Below are positions 16,036 to 24,309 of a stretch of DNA of 30,417 nucleotides, one piece after another. Numbering within the stretch: the first letter of the stretch is position 1; every line of letters starts with the position of its first letter. A program made the position numbers and the translations under genes. The stretch is from the NCBI GenBank assembly GCA_036399835.1, contig DASWMI010000117.1, forward strand, positions 1 to 30,417, read 5' to 3'. A model generated the notes under the pieces. It saw nothing but the letters and a program-made list of their open reading frames with translations, had not been told where the DNA came from and did no database searches. This DNA comes from DASYML01 sp036399835 (GTDB lineage: Bacteria > Acidobacteriota > Blastocatellia > Pyrinomonadales > Pyrinomonadaceae).

Positions 16036-17898
16036 ATGAGCCAAAGAATAGTTAGAATAACGGTTGCCTTTATGATCATCGCGCTGGCCCTCTCGACCGG
16101 CGCATCCAGCCAGACGGGCGAGATGCTGCGCGAAGAGTTTCACCAGACTTACCCGCTCTCCGCGCAGGGTCGCGTGAGCCTCGAAAATATCAACGGCGCT
16201 GTTCGCATCAATGCCTGGGACCACAACGAGGTTCGCGTGGATGCTGTCAAGAGCGCTTACAGGCGCGACCGTCTGGACGAAGCGAAGATTATCGTGGAGG
16301 CTGGCAGCGATGCCGTCCGTATCAGAACAGACTATCCGGAACAGGACCAGAATTTCACCACAGACCGACAGGGCCGCCTGAATAACCCAGCGCAGGTCGA
16401 ATATACTCTGACCATCCCGCGCCACGCGCGAGTCGAGTCCGTCGAGCTAATTAACGGCGGGCTTGAGATTGAAGGAGTCGCGGGCGATGTCTCTGCCTCT
16501 TCGATTAATGGTCCGGTGAGGGCGCGCGGGCTGGTCGGGCAGGCCAAGCTCTCGACCATCAACGGCCCGCTCGAAGCCACCTTTGACCGTCTTGACGAGT
16601 CGCATCCCATCACGCTCAATTCCGTTAATGGTCCAGTTACCCTGACCCTTCCCTCTGATACCAACGCGCAGGTTCGCGCCAGCACTGTGCATGGCGGCAT
16701 CAGCAACGACTTCGGGCTGCCCGTGCGCAAGGGCGAGTATGTCGGCCATGACCTGTCGGGGACGCTGGGCCAGGGCGGCCCACGCATCAAGCTCGGCAAT
16801 GTCAACGGCTCTATCACGCTGCGCCATGCGCAGGATGGCCGCCCGCTCAGCCGTGCCACCAGCCTGCTCAGCGAGAGGGGCAAGGATAAAGACAGAGAGA
16901 TGGAGTTAGAGGACAGGGAGCTTGAGCGCGAAGTGCGAAGCGCCGCCTCTGAGGTCCAGAGAGAAGCCCGCCGCGCCGAAAGGGATGCCGCGCGCGCGCG
17001 CCTCGATAACGAACGCGAAGCGCTGCGGAACACCGTAGCAATCGAGCGCGAAGCCGCACGCGAGGCGCAGCGCGCGTTGCAAGAATCTAAGGAAGAGATG
17101 AAGCGGCAGGCGCGAGAGCAGACGCGCAATTACGGCGGCGGCTCCAATAGCTCGCGTTTTATCGAGCGCGAACAGAAATCTTTTCCCGTCAGCGGCTCGC
17201 CGCGCATCACACTTAATACTTTCGATGGACAGATTATCGTTCGCGCCTACGACAAACAGGAAGTCTCTTTCACCGCCGTCAAACGTGCGAGCAGCGAGCA
17301 GGCCATGCGCGCCATCAACATGCAGGCGCAGCAGAACGGCTCGAATGTACAGATTACCGCGAGCTTTGATGAAGCTCAGGCTCGCCGCGGCAGTGATGGC
17401 GTCAATGCCAACGACGCGAATGTGACGCTCGAAGTCTTCGTCCCGCGTAACGCATCGCTCACGGCTTCGTCCGGCGATGGCCGAATCAGCGTTGAAGGCT
17501 TGAGGGGCGAATTGCAGTTGAGGACGGGCGACGGGACGATTGACGTGCGCGACAGCGGCGGTCGCCTCGTTGCCGATACAGGCGACGGGCGCATACATCT
17601 GACCAACTTCGACGGCGAAGCCAATGTCCGCACGGGCGACGGCGGCCTCACGCTCGAAGGTCGCTTTACGCAGCTCAACGCCTTGACGGGCGATGGACCA
17701 ATCATGCTCTCGGTCCCGTCCGACTTGAGCGCGACGGTCGAAACCGACGCGGAAGATGTGGTCAACGAAGGGCTGGCTATTTTGGAAGAACCGGGCAGCG
17801 CTGCCGCGGGCCAGAGACGCTGGCGAATAGGGCAGGGCGGCAGTGTCTTCAAGCTGCACACGGGCGATGGCCGCGTCTATCTGCGCCGCGCCAATTAA
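16036..17898 (+). CDS. Double-domain DUF4097 secreted protein D (NGP and GDG repeats)
   Basis: The 620-residue protein has a signal peptide ending about residue 25 (TGASSQ) and two DUF4097 domains. Domain 1 (about 40-265) uses NG turns, several followed by Pro: NINGAV, SINGPV, TINGPL, SVNGPV, NVNGSI. A highly charged Arg/Glu/Ala segment (about 277-363) reads as a long helix or coiled coil. Domain 2 (about 375-620) uses SSGDGRI, RTGDGTI, DTGDGRI, RTGDGGL, LTGDGPI and HTGDGRV. AAAGGA lies seven bases before the ATG. It is about twice the length of its neighbours and looks like a fusion of two family members held apart by a rod. No transmembrane anchor is present after the signal peptide. Confidence 0.85.
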   Translation: MSQRIVRITVAFMIIALALSTGASSQTGEMLREEFHQTYPLSAQGRVSLENINGAVRINAWDHNEVRVDAVKSAYRRDRLDEAKIIVEAGSDAVRIRTDYPEQDQNFTTDRQGRLNNPAQVEYTLTIPRHARVESVELINGGLEIEGVAGDVSASSINGPVRARGLVGQAKLSTINGPLEATFDRLDESHPITLNSVNGPVTLTLPSDTNAQVRASTVHGGISNDFGLPVRKGEYVGHDLSGTLGQGGPRIKLGNVNGSITLRHAQDGRPLSRATSLLSERGKDKDREMELEDRELEREVRSAASEVQREARRAERDAARARLDNEREALRNTVAIEREAAREAQRALQESKEEMKRQAREQTRNYGGGSNSSRFIEREQKSFPVSGSPRITLNTFDGQIIVRAYDKQEVSFTAVKRASSEQAMRAINMQAQQNGSNVQITASFDEAQARRGSDGVNANDANVTLEVFVPRNASLTASSGDGRISVEGLRGELQLRTGDGTIDVRDSGGRLVADTGDGRIHLTNFDGEANVRTGDGGLTLEGRFTQLNALTGDGPIMLSVPSDLSATVETDAEDVVNEGLAILEEPGSAAAGQRRWRIGQGGSVFKLHTGDGRVYLRRAN

Positions 17899-17923
17899 TT
17901 CTGGACCACTTAATTCTGGACCA
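17895..17923 (+). repeat. 14-bp direct repeat containing TGGACCA, at the DUF4097-D stop codon
   Basis: TTAATTCTGGACCA occurs at 17895-17908 and again at 17910-17923, giving a period of 15 bases. The first copy overlaps the TAA stop codon of DUF4097-D. Both copies end in the window-wide TGGWCCA word. Confidence 0.8.
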
Positions 17924-17966
17924 ACGCAGGCGCACGATTTGATTCTTGAGATACGGCGCGAGCGCG

Positions 17967-17980
17967 TGTTCTTTAACAGG
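17967..17980 (+). promoter_or_regulatory. boxA-like antitermination sequence in the DUF5916 leader
   Basis: TGTTCTTTAACAGG matches the rRNA boxA consensus (Escherichia coli TGCTCTTTAACA) at all but one of its twelve core bases. The first eleven bases are identical to those in the DUF4097-A leader. It lies 42 bases before the large hairpin, the right order for antitermination. Confidence 0.4.
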
Positions 17981-18021
17981 ATGTCTGACCTGTTCCCGAG
18001 AGGTTTTGGAAACAGGGGACT

Positions 18022-18091
18022 AAAGCCGAGAGCCGGAGGCCGCGAAGGGTCACAGGGCCGAGCCTCTTGACGGCCTCCGACTTTCGGCTTT
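18022..18091 (+). terminator. Long hairpin, terminator or attenuator, upstream of DUF5916-1
   Basis: A 21-base arm at 18022-18042 (AAAGCCGAG...) pairs with 18071-18091 (...TTTCGGCTTT) with one mismatch and one G-U pair, around a 28-base loop. A T6 tract lies ten bases after the stem. It could end the DUF4097-D transcript 193 bases after its stop codon, or attenuate transcription into the DUF5916 genes. Confidence 0.6.
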
Positions 18092-18336
18092 CATCACGCG
18101 ATTTTTTGAAACTAGCTCGTAGCTTCGGACGTTAAAAGCTGTACGCTCAAGGCCGGACCGCTTCCTGGCGTTTGCTATCCGGCGGCGAGCAAAGCGTGGC
18201 GGCCACACTGAATCAAACAGACAAGCAACAGTCACAGTAGCTCTTTCGTTTCAAATCAAGCATCAGAGTTCGTTAGCAGTTTGTCCGCGCTTCTCGCAAA
18301 AGGGGAATCAAAAACCTGTCGGGATTACTACACAAG

Positions 18337-21300
18337 ATGGACCAATCGAAAGGCTTTGCGGCAGGCCGAAGCGGTCGGCGCATAGCTTGCGCTCTGCTGT
18401 TGCTCCTGTCGCAGGCGCTTTTATTCTGGACCACGACCACTTCGCAGCATGCTCAAAATATGAGCGGCGCGGGCGGGCAGCAACAGGGGAGCGCGAAGAC
18501 CTCTTATGCCTCGACGGGCGTTGAAAAGCGTATAGCCCCTCTCGTCAACAGCGAGACGGCTGAAGGCTCTCGCGTGACCATTATCTCCGACGCCCCGCTT
18601 AACGATTATCGCGCCTACCAGAACGGCAATCTTTTCTCTGTCCTGATTCCGCGTGCAAGCGTTGTCGCGCAGCAGGAGAGCCTGCGCGGTCGCACGTTCG
18701 AGGGGACGAAGGTCGAGCGGCACAGCGATGATCTGGTCATCTCTTTTTATCTGCAAGCGGGCGCACTGGCGCGCGTCAGCCAGAGATTCAACAGGCTCTA
18801 CCTGACTTTCGCCGCGCCCGCACAGCTTTCTACGAGCGCTGAGCAGCAGGAAAGCTCTGTGGCGCAGGCCGAACGGGTCTCTGCGAGCACAGCTGGCATC
18901 AATGCTCTGTCACAGCCGACGCCAACACCGACGCCTTCACCCGCCAGCACAGCCGAAAACGCAGCCGCATCAACGCCAGCTCCCGCTTCATCAACATCCA
19001 TCAAAACTTCCGGGGGGCGGACGCTGGTCCTTCCGCCGGAAAAGGCTGGTCCAGTTCGCATCGCTCGTTTCGAGAAGCCGCCCGTCATTGACGGCAAGCT
19101 CGATGATGAAGTCTGGAAGCAGGCCACTGTCTTCAAAGATTTTTACCAGTTTAAGCCGGGTGATAATATCGCGCCCTCTCAGCCGACCGAAGCCTTCATA
19201 GGTTACGATGCGCGCACTCTCTACATAGCATTTCTCGCGCACGACGAGCCGGGCAAGGTGCGCGCCACCGTGCCCAAGCGCGATTCGATTTTTGACGACG
19301 ACTTTATAGGCGTCTTCCTCGATACCTTCAACGATAAGCGCAAAGCCTATGAGCTGCTCTTTAACCCGCTCGGCGTCCAGGCCGATGCCATCTACACGGA
19401 GAATAGCGGCGAGGATTTTAGCGTTGACATCGTGATGGAATCCAAAGGCACTGTGACTCAAGACGGCTACATCGTAGAGGTCGCCATCCCCTTCAAGTCT
19501 CTGCGCTACGAGGCTGGCAAGGGCAAGCTCTGGGGCATACACCTGCTGCGGACCATCAAGCGTCTGAACAACGAGCAGGATTCATGGATGCCTATCAGTC
19601 GAGATGTTTCTGGAACGCTGGTCCAGGCCGGGCACATCACAGGGCTGGAAGGCGTCTCGACCGAGCGCACGCTGGAGTTGATTCCGAGCCTGACACTCTC
19701 CGAAACGGGCAAGCGCATGCGCGCCGTCCCGCCGTCTCCCTTTCCCAACTCGGCGCGGGTCATTGACACTGGCCGCTTCGTCAACAAGCCTTTCGATTTC
19801 GATTTCGGGCTGACGGCCAAATACACGCTAACGCCGACGGTGATTCTGGATTTCGCTTACAACCCGGACTTTGCGCAGGTCGAAGCGGACCAGACCGTTA
19901 TCACGGCCAATCAACGCTTCCCCATCTTCTTTGAAGAGAAGCGACCCTTCTTCCTCGAAGGCAAGGATATTTTCGATACCCGGAATACCATCGTTCACAC
20001 ACGAGCCATCATTGACCCTGACTACGCCGCTAAGCTGACTGGCAAACGCGGGCGCAATACCTTTGGCCTCCTCCTCGCTTCCGATAACGCGCCCGGCAAC
20101 TTCTCCGAGGAAGAGCGCGAAATCCTCAGGCGAAATCCCGCGGAGCTAAGCCAGGACGAGCTGGCCGACCAAGCACGCATCGCACGTTTTGTAGACAAGA
20201 ATGCTTACATCGGCATCCTGCGTTTCAAGCGAGATGTCGGCGCGGAATCCAGCCTCGGCATGTTTGCCACCAGCTATAACTTTATCGAGCAGCACAACCA
20301 ACTGGTCGGCTTCGATGGGCGCTTCAAGCTCAACCCGCAGACCGTCACCAGCTTTGAAGTCATCGGCACGACATCTCGCAACTTTTTCCGCGATGCCAAT
20401 CTGGACCAGAACCTTTATCGCACGGGCAACGGCTTTGCTTATTCCTATCGCTACGAGGTCAACAAGCGACACTACGGCTGGAACTACGACGCGCGTGGTC
20501 GCACGCAGGATTATCGCGCCGACGTGGGCTTTACGAACCGCGTCAACACCAATCGCCACGGCCTCTTTATGTACTACGACTCCGAGCCGAAACCTAAGGC
20601 GACGCTCATCTCCTGGGGCATCAATAGCAATCCTTACATCAACTTTGACTGGCAGGGCCGCTCGCAAAATGCCGGGCAGGGAGTCAGCCTGAGCCTGCGT
20701 TTTAAGCATCAGACTTATGCCGAGTTTGGAGTCAACAGGGATTACGAGCGCCTCCTTGAAGAAGAGTTTGGACCAAAGCGCACGGCCAACCGGCAGGGCG
20801 CATTCTTCGGTCCCAGCTCCGAGCGCTCGAACTGGCAGACGGGCGGTTATATCTATAGCGAAACGACGCTCAGCAAGCAGTATTCAGGCTCCATTTTCAT
20901 CCGCCAGAATCGCGGCGTCTTCGATTTCGATTTCGGCGCTGGACCAAATTTCCCGCGCGTTAGCCCCGCTGCACTTCTCGCGGCAGAGGCCGAGCGGCAG
21001 GGCCTCTGCGACGTAGAGCCTGCTGTCTGCAACGCCCCGCTCGATCCCGGTCCGGCCAACAGTTTTAACCTTGAGCTGGGATTCAATTACCAGCCGACCA
21101 ACGCGCTGCGCGCCACCTTCAATTACACAAAGGCCAGGCTCACCAGGCAGGATAACGGGCTGCTCGTCTTCGACGACAACATCTATGTGCTGCGCACCAC
21201 GTACCAGTTCACACGCTTTATGTTCGCGCGTGCGCGCCTTGATTATGAAACCCTTTCGGCCAACGTGCGCGGGCAGTTTCTCTTCGGCTGGACGCCCAAT

Positions 21301-21450
21301 CCGGGGACGGCCTTTTATATCGGCTATAACGACGACCTCAATCGCAACGGCTTCAACCCGTTCAATGGTAATCTGGAACCCGGCCTCAGACGCAATGGTC
21401 GCACGTTCTTTATCAAGCTCTCTTACCTGTACCGGCGCAGCTTTGAATAG
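18337..21450 (+). CDS. CBM9-like / DUF5916 outer-membrane protein with an AMIN-like domain (paralogue 1)
   Basis: The 1037-residue protein has a signal peptide (hydrophobic core about 16-31). An AMIN-like domain follows at about 60-160, with SRVTIISD and VERHSDDLVISFYLQ strands. A Pro/Thr/Ala linker (about 165-230) leads to a CBM9-like domain (about 240-420) beginning KPPVIDGKLDDEVWKQA. The rest is a DUF5916 region rich in alternating aromatic strands, likely an outer-membrane beta-barrel. AMIN domains are known to bind peptidoglycan or secretin-associated partners; CBM9-DUF5916 proteins have no established substrate. It ends RRSFE, so the terminal Phe usual for barrels is followed by one Glu. 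The start is the only ATG before the signal peptide, with no clear ribosome site. Confidence 0.85.
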   Translation: MDQSKGFAAGRSGRRIACALLLLLSQALLFWTTTTSQHAQNMSGAGGQQQGSAKTSYASTGVEKRIAPLVNSETAEGSRVTIISDAPLNDYRAYQNGNLFSVLIPRASVVAQQESLRGRTFEGTKVERHSDDLVISFYLQAGALARVSQRFNRLYLTFAAPAQLSTSAEQQESSVAQAERVSASTAGINALSQPTPTPTPSPASTAENAAASTPAPASSTSIKTSGGRTLVLPPEKAGPVRIARFEKPPVIDGKLDDEVWKQATVFKDFYQFKPGDNIAPSQPTEAFIGYDARTLYIAFLAHDEPGKVRATVPKRDSIFDDDFIGVFLDTFNDKRKAYELLFNPLGVQADAIYTENSGEDFSVDIVMESKGTVTQDGYIVEVAIPFKSLRYEAGKGKLWGIHLLRTIKRLNNEQDSWMPISRDVSGTLVQAGHITGLEGVSTERTLELIPSLTLSETGKRMRAVPPSPFPNSARVIDTGRFVNKPFDFDFGLTAKYTLTPTVILDFAYNPDFAQVEADQTVITANQRFPIFFEEKRPFFLEGKDIFDTRNTIVHTRAIIDPDYAAKLTGKRGRNTFGLLLASDNAPGNFSEEEREILRRNPAELSQDELADQARIARFVDKNAYIGILRFKRDVGAESSLGMFATSYNFIEQHNQLVGFDGRFKLNPQTVTSFEVIGTTSRNFFRDANLDQNLYRTGNGFAYSYRYEVNKRHYGWNYDARGRTQDYRADVGFTNRVNTNRHGLFMYYDSEPKPKATLISWGINSNPYINFDWQGRSQNAGQGVSLSLRFKHQTYAEFGVNRDYERLLEEEFGPKRTANRQGAFFGPSSERSNWQTGGYIYSETTLSKQYSGSIFIRQNRGVFDFDFGAGPNFPRVSPAALLAAEAERQGLCDVEPAVCNAPLDPGPANSFNLELGFNYQPTNALRATFNYTKARLTRQDNGLLVFDDNIYVLRTTYQFTRFMFARARLDYETLSANVRGQFLFGWTPNPGTAFYIGYNDDLNRNGFNPFNGNLEPGLRRNGRTFFIKLSYLYRRSFE

Positions 21451-21540
21451 CCGGAAGATTTCTCCTGCAACAAGCGCCGCAGCCGCAGCGACGCGAGGCC
21501 GCCTGTTCGTGGAATCATAAAAGGAAAAGGTCCGTAGTTG

Positions 21541-24087
21541 ATGAAAGTTATCAGAGTTGTCTTGCGCTGTGCCATTATTCTCCTGTCCGTCTCTGCTCTA
21601 GCGAAGGCGCAACCCGCGCCCGCGCCTTCGCCAACACCTACACCCGCGACGGCGACAAAGACTGCGGCGGCGGAAGTCAAAGTGGATGCTATCGGCAAGT
21701 CTGCCATCCTGCTGCCGCCGGAGAAGACCAGCCCGCTGCGCCTCGTTCGTTTTGAGAAGCCGCCCGTCATTGACGGCAGGCTCGATGATGAAGCCTGGAA
21801 ACAGGCCCCGTTGCTGAAAGACTTTTACCAGATTAACCCCGGCGACAATATCTCTCCGTCCAGGCGTACAGAAGTCTGGATCGGTTACGATTCGAGGTTT
21901 CTTTACCTGGCCGTTCATGCCTATGACGAGCCGGACAAAGTGCGCGCCACCGTCGCCAAGCGCGATAACGTTTTCGGCGAAGACAACGTGCGATTTTTTC
22001 TGGACACCTTTAACGATCAACGCAAGGCTTACGTGCTAGGCTTTAACCCGCTCGGCGTACAGCAGGACGGGATTCTGACCGAAGGCTCTGGGACGGATTT
22101 CAGCGTTGACATCGTGATGGAATCCAAAGGCATGATGACCGAGGACGGCTGGAACGTGGAGGTCGCCATCCCCTTCAAGTCTCTGCGCTACGAGGCTGGC
22201 AAGGGCAAGCTCTGGGGCTTTCATGTCTGGCGCAACATAGATCGTTTTAATGACGAGATAGATTCATGGATGCCCATCTCGCGCGACAAGACCGGAACGA
22301 TGAGCCAGGCGGGGCACATCACGGGGCTGGAAGGCGTCTCGACCGAGCGCACGCTGGAAGTGATTCCGAGCCTGACGCTTTCCGAGACTGGTAAACGTTT
22401 CCGCTCCGCACCTCCGTCCTCGCAGCCTGACATAGCTCGGGCGCAGGACACTGGACGCCTCGTCAATCAGCCCATCGAATTTGACCCGGGGCTGACTTTG
22501 AAATACGGCATCACGCCGACCATCACTTTCGACCTCGCGCTCAACCCGGACTTTGCGCAGGTCGAAGCGGACCAGACCGTTGTCACGGCCAACCAGCGTT
22601 TCCCCATCTTCTTTACGGAAAAGCGACCCTTCTTTCTTGAAGGCATAGATATTTTTCAGACGCCCCTTCAAGCCGTACACACGCGCGCCATCGTTGACCC
22701 TGACGTGGCCGTCAAGCTCTCCGGCAAGTACGGTCGCAATACCTTCGGGCTGCTCCTGGCTTCCGACAACGCGCCCGGCAACTACAGCGAAGAGGAACGC
22801 ACGGACCCGGACCTCAGCCTGGACCAGCGTCTACGCATCGAGAGATTTCTGGATAAGAACGCTTACATCGGCGTGCTGCGACTCAAGCGAGATGTCGGCA
22901 AGGAATCCAGCCTCGGGATGATCGCCACGACCTACAACTTTATTGACAGGCATAATCATCTACTCGGCATTGACGGTCGCTTCAAGGTCAATCCTGTGAC
23001 CTTCTTTACCTTCCAGGCGCTTGGCACGACGACCAGCCGTCTCTTCATCAACACGGAGGGCGGACCTGACGAGCGCGCCAAGTCCAACGGCTTCGGCTAT
23101 TACTGGATGTATGAAAACAGCGGTCGCCACTTCGGCTACACGCTGACGGGGCAGGGACGCACGCAGGATTATCGCGCCGACGTGGGCTTTACCCGCCGCC
23201 GCAACACCAACTTTCAAGACATCTTCGTCCGCTATAATTCCGAGCCGAACCCGAAAGCCAGGCTTATCTCTTGGACCGTCTTTAACTCTTTGCGCGGCAA
23301 TTACGACTGGCAGGGGAGATTACAGAACTGGGAAGACGAGGCCCAGCTACAGTTAAACCTGATACGGACCAGCTACATGGGCTTTGGCTTTGTCGGAGGC
23401 TACGAGCGGCTCTTTGAAAGCGAGTTTGGCAGCACCTTCTTCGGCGGCAGACCGGAACGCTCGACCTACCAGGCCAGCCCCTATTTCTATGCGGGCACGA
23501 CCCCCAGCAAAAAATATTCGGCGAACGTCTTTATCCTCCACACGACAAACGCTTTTGACCTTGATTTCGGCGCTGGACCAAAATTCCCGCGCGTCAGCCC
23601 CGCCGCGCTCAGCGCCGCAGAGGCCGAGCAGGGGGGACTCTGCGATGTTGAGGATGCGCCAGCCGTCTGCAATGCCTTGCAGGACCCGGGCAGGGGCGGC
23701 CAGTGGGATATTGAATTCGGTATCACTTATAAACCGACCAATGCTCTAAGCACTTCGCTCTCTTTCACCAAGATTAATCTCAACCGTTATGACACGGGGC
23801 GTATGGCTTTCGATGATAATATCTACGTCTTTCGCTCGACCTATCAATTTACACGCTTCCTCTTTGCGCGTGCGCGCGTGGACTACGATACGCTGCAAGC
23901 CAACGTCCGCGGTCAATTTCTGCTCGGCTGGACGCCCAACCCCGGCACAGCCTTTTATGCCGGATACAACGACGACCTCAACTTCAACGGCTATGGACCA
24001 TTCACAGGACGTTTAGAGCCGGGCCTGCGCCGCAACGGTCGCACCTTCTTCATCAAGATGGCTTATCTCTTCCGCCGCAGCTTCTGA
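21541..24087 (+). CDS. CBM9-like / DUF5916 outer-membrane protein (paralogue 2)
   Basis: The 848-residue protein has a signal peptide (about 1-23, ending AKAQ), a short Pro/Thr linker, a CBM9-like domain (about 65-235, KPPVIDGRLDDEAWKQA) and a DUF5916 barrel. It ends RRSF, with the C-terminal Phe that the outer-membrane barrel assembly machinery prefers. It is a clear duplicate of the preceding gene but lacks the AMIN-like domain. Some DNA stretches are identical between the two (60 bases at 19477-19536 and 22159-22218). Only 90 bases without a terminator separate the two genes, so they are probably co-transcribed. ATG 21541 is preferred over the TTG immediately before it; AAAAGG lies about ten bases upstream. 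Confidence 0.87.
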   Translation: MKVIRVVLRCAIILLSVSALAKAQPAPAPSPTPTPATATKTAAAEVKVDAIGKSAILLPPEKTSPLRLVRFEKPPVIDGRLDDEAWKQAPLLKDFYQINPGDNISPSRRTEVWIGYDSRFLYLAVHAYDEPDKVRATVAKRDNVFGEDNVRFFLDTFNDQRKAYVLGFNPLGVQQDGILTEGSGTDFSVDIVMESKGMMTEDGWNVEVAIPFKSLRYEAGKGKLWGFHVWRNIDRFNDEIDSWMPISRDKTGTMSQAGHITGLEGVSTERTLEVIPSLTLSETGKRFRSAPPSSQPDIARAQDTGRLVNQPIEFDPGLTLKYGITPTITFDLALNPDFAQVEADQTVVTANQRFPIFFTEKRPFFLEGIDIFQTPLQAVHTRAIVDPDVAVKLSGKYGRNTFGLLLASDNAPGNYSEEERTDPDLSLDQRLRIERFLDKNAYIGVLRLKRDVGKESSLGMIATTYNFIDRHNHLLGIDGRFKVNPVTFFTFQALGTTTSRLFINTEGGPDERAKSNGFGYYWMYENSGRHFGYTLTGQGRTQDYRADVGFTRRRNTNFQDIFVRYNSEPNPKARLISWTVFNSLRGNYDWQGRLQNWEDEAQLQLNLIRTSYMGFGFVGGYERLFESEFGSTFFGGRPERSTYQASPYFYAGTTPSKKYSANVFILHTTNAFDLDFGAGPKFPRVSPAALSAAEAEQGGLCDVEDAPAVCNALQDPGRGGQWDIEFGITYKPTNALSTSLSFTKINLNRYDTGRMAFDDNIYVFRSTYQFTRFLFARARVDYDTLQANVRGQFLLGWTPNPGTAFYAGYNDDLNFNGYGPFTGRLEPGLRRNGRTFFIKMAYLFRRSF

Positions 24088-24120
24088 CATCAATCTCTCT
24101 CTCTGACGGGAAGAGAACGA

Positions 24121-24160
24121 AAAGCTCTCTCGGAGTTTGATAAAGCTCTCTCGGAGTCTG
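24121..24160. repeat. Tandem 21-bp direct repeat upstream of the efflux operon promoter
   Basis: AAAGCTCTCTCGGAGT followed by TTG (24121-24139) or CTG (24142-24160) occurs twice with a 21-base period, that is two helical turns. It ends 8 bases before the -35 hexamer of the promoter at 24169. Same-face spacing next to a promoter suggests an activator or repressor site. Confidence 0.6.
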
Positions 24161-24168
24161 CTTCAAGT

Positions 24169-24197
24169 TTTACTCCCTCGGCGCTCTTCCTTATAAT
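24169..24197 (+). promoter_or_regulatory. Sigma-70-type promoter of the RND efflux operon
   Basis: TTTACT (24169-24174) is followed after 17 bases by a perfect TATAAT (24192-24197). It lies about 110 bases before the adaptor ATG at 24310. This is the best housekeeping promoter I can see in the window. Confidence 0.65.
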
Positions 24198-24309
24198 GCA
24201 CGTCTAAGCTGTGCTTGCGTCTCAAGTTCAAATTTTTAGATTAGTTTTCATGATTCCTGCGGCAGCGGAAATCGGATTTGCCGTCCGTCTGTCATACTCA
24301 TCAAGATAC

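Larger units (their letters stand above)
17899..18336 (+). other. Long leader / intergenic region before the first DUF5916 gene
   Basis: These 438 bases hold a TGGACCA direct repeat at the left edge, a boxA-like sequence at 17967, a long imperfect hairpin at 18022-18091 followed by a T6 tract at 18102-18107, and then about 230 bases in which I see no gene, no clear promoter and no strong ribosome site. The arrangement resembles a regulated leader, or a terminator of the DUF4097-D transcript followed by a new promoter I could not recognise. Confidence 0.5.

Noticed and set aside
16906..17859. 317-codon open frame antisense to DUF4097-D
   Set aside because: It is a shadow of the sense reading frame; the sense strand has a signal peptide, a ribosome site and family motifs.
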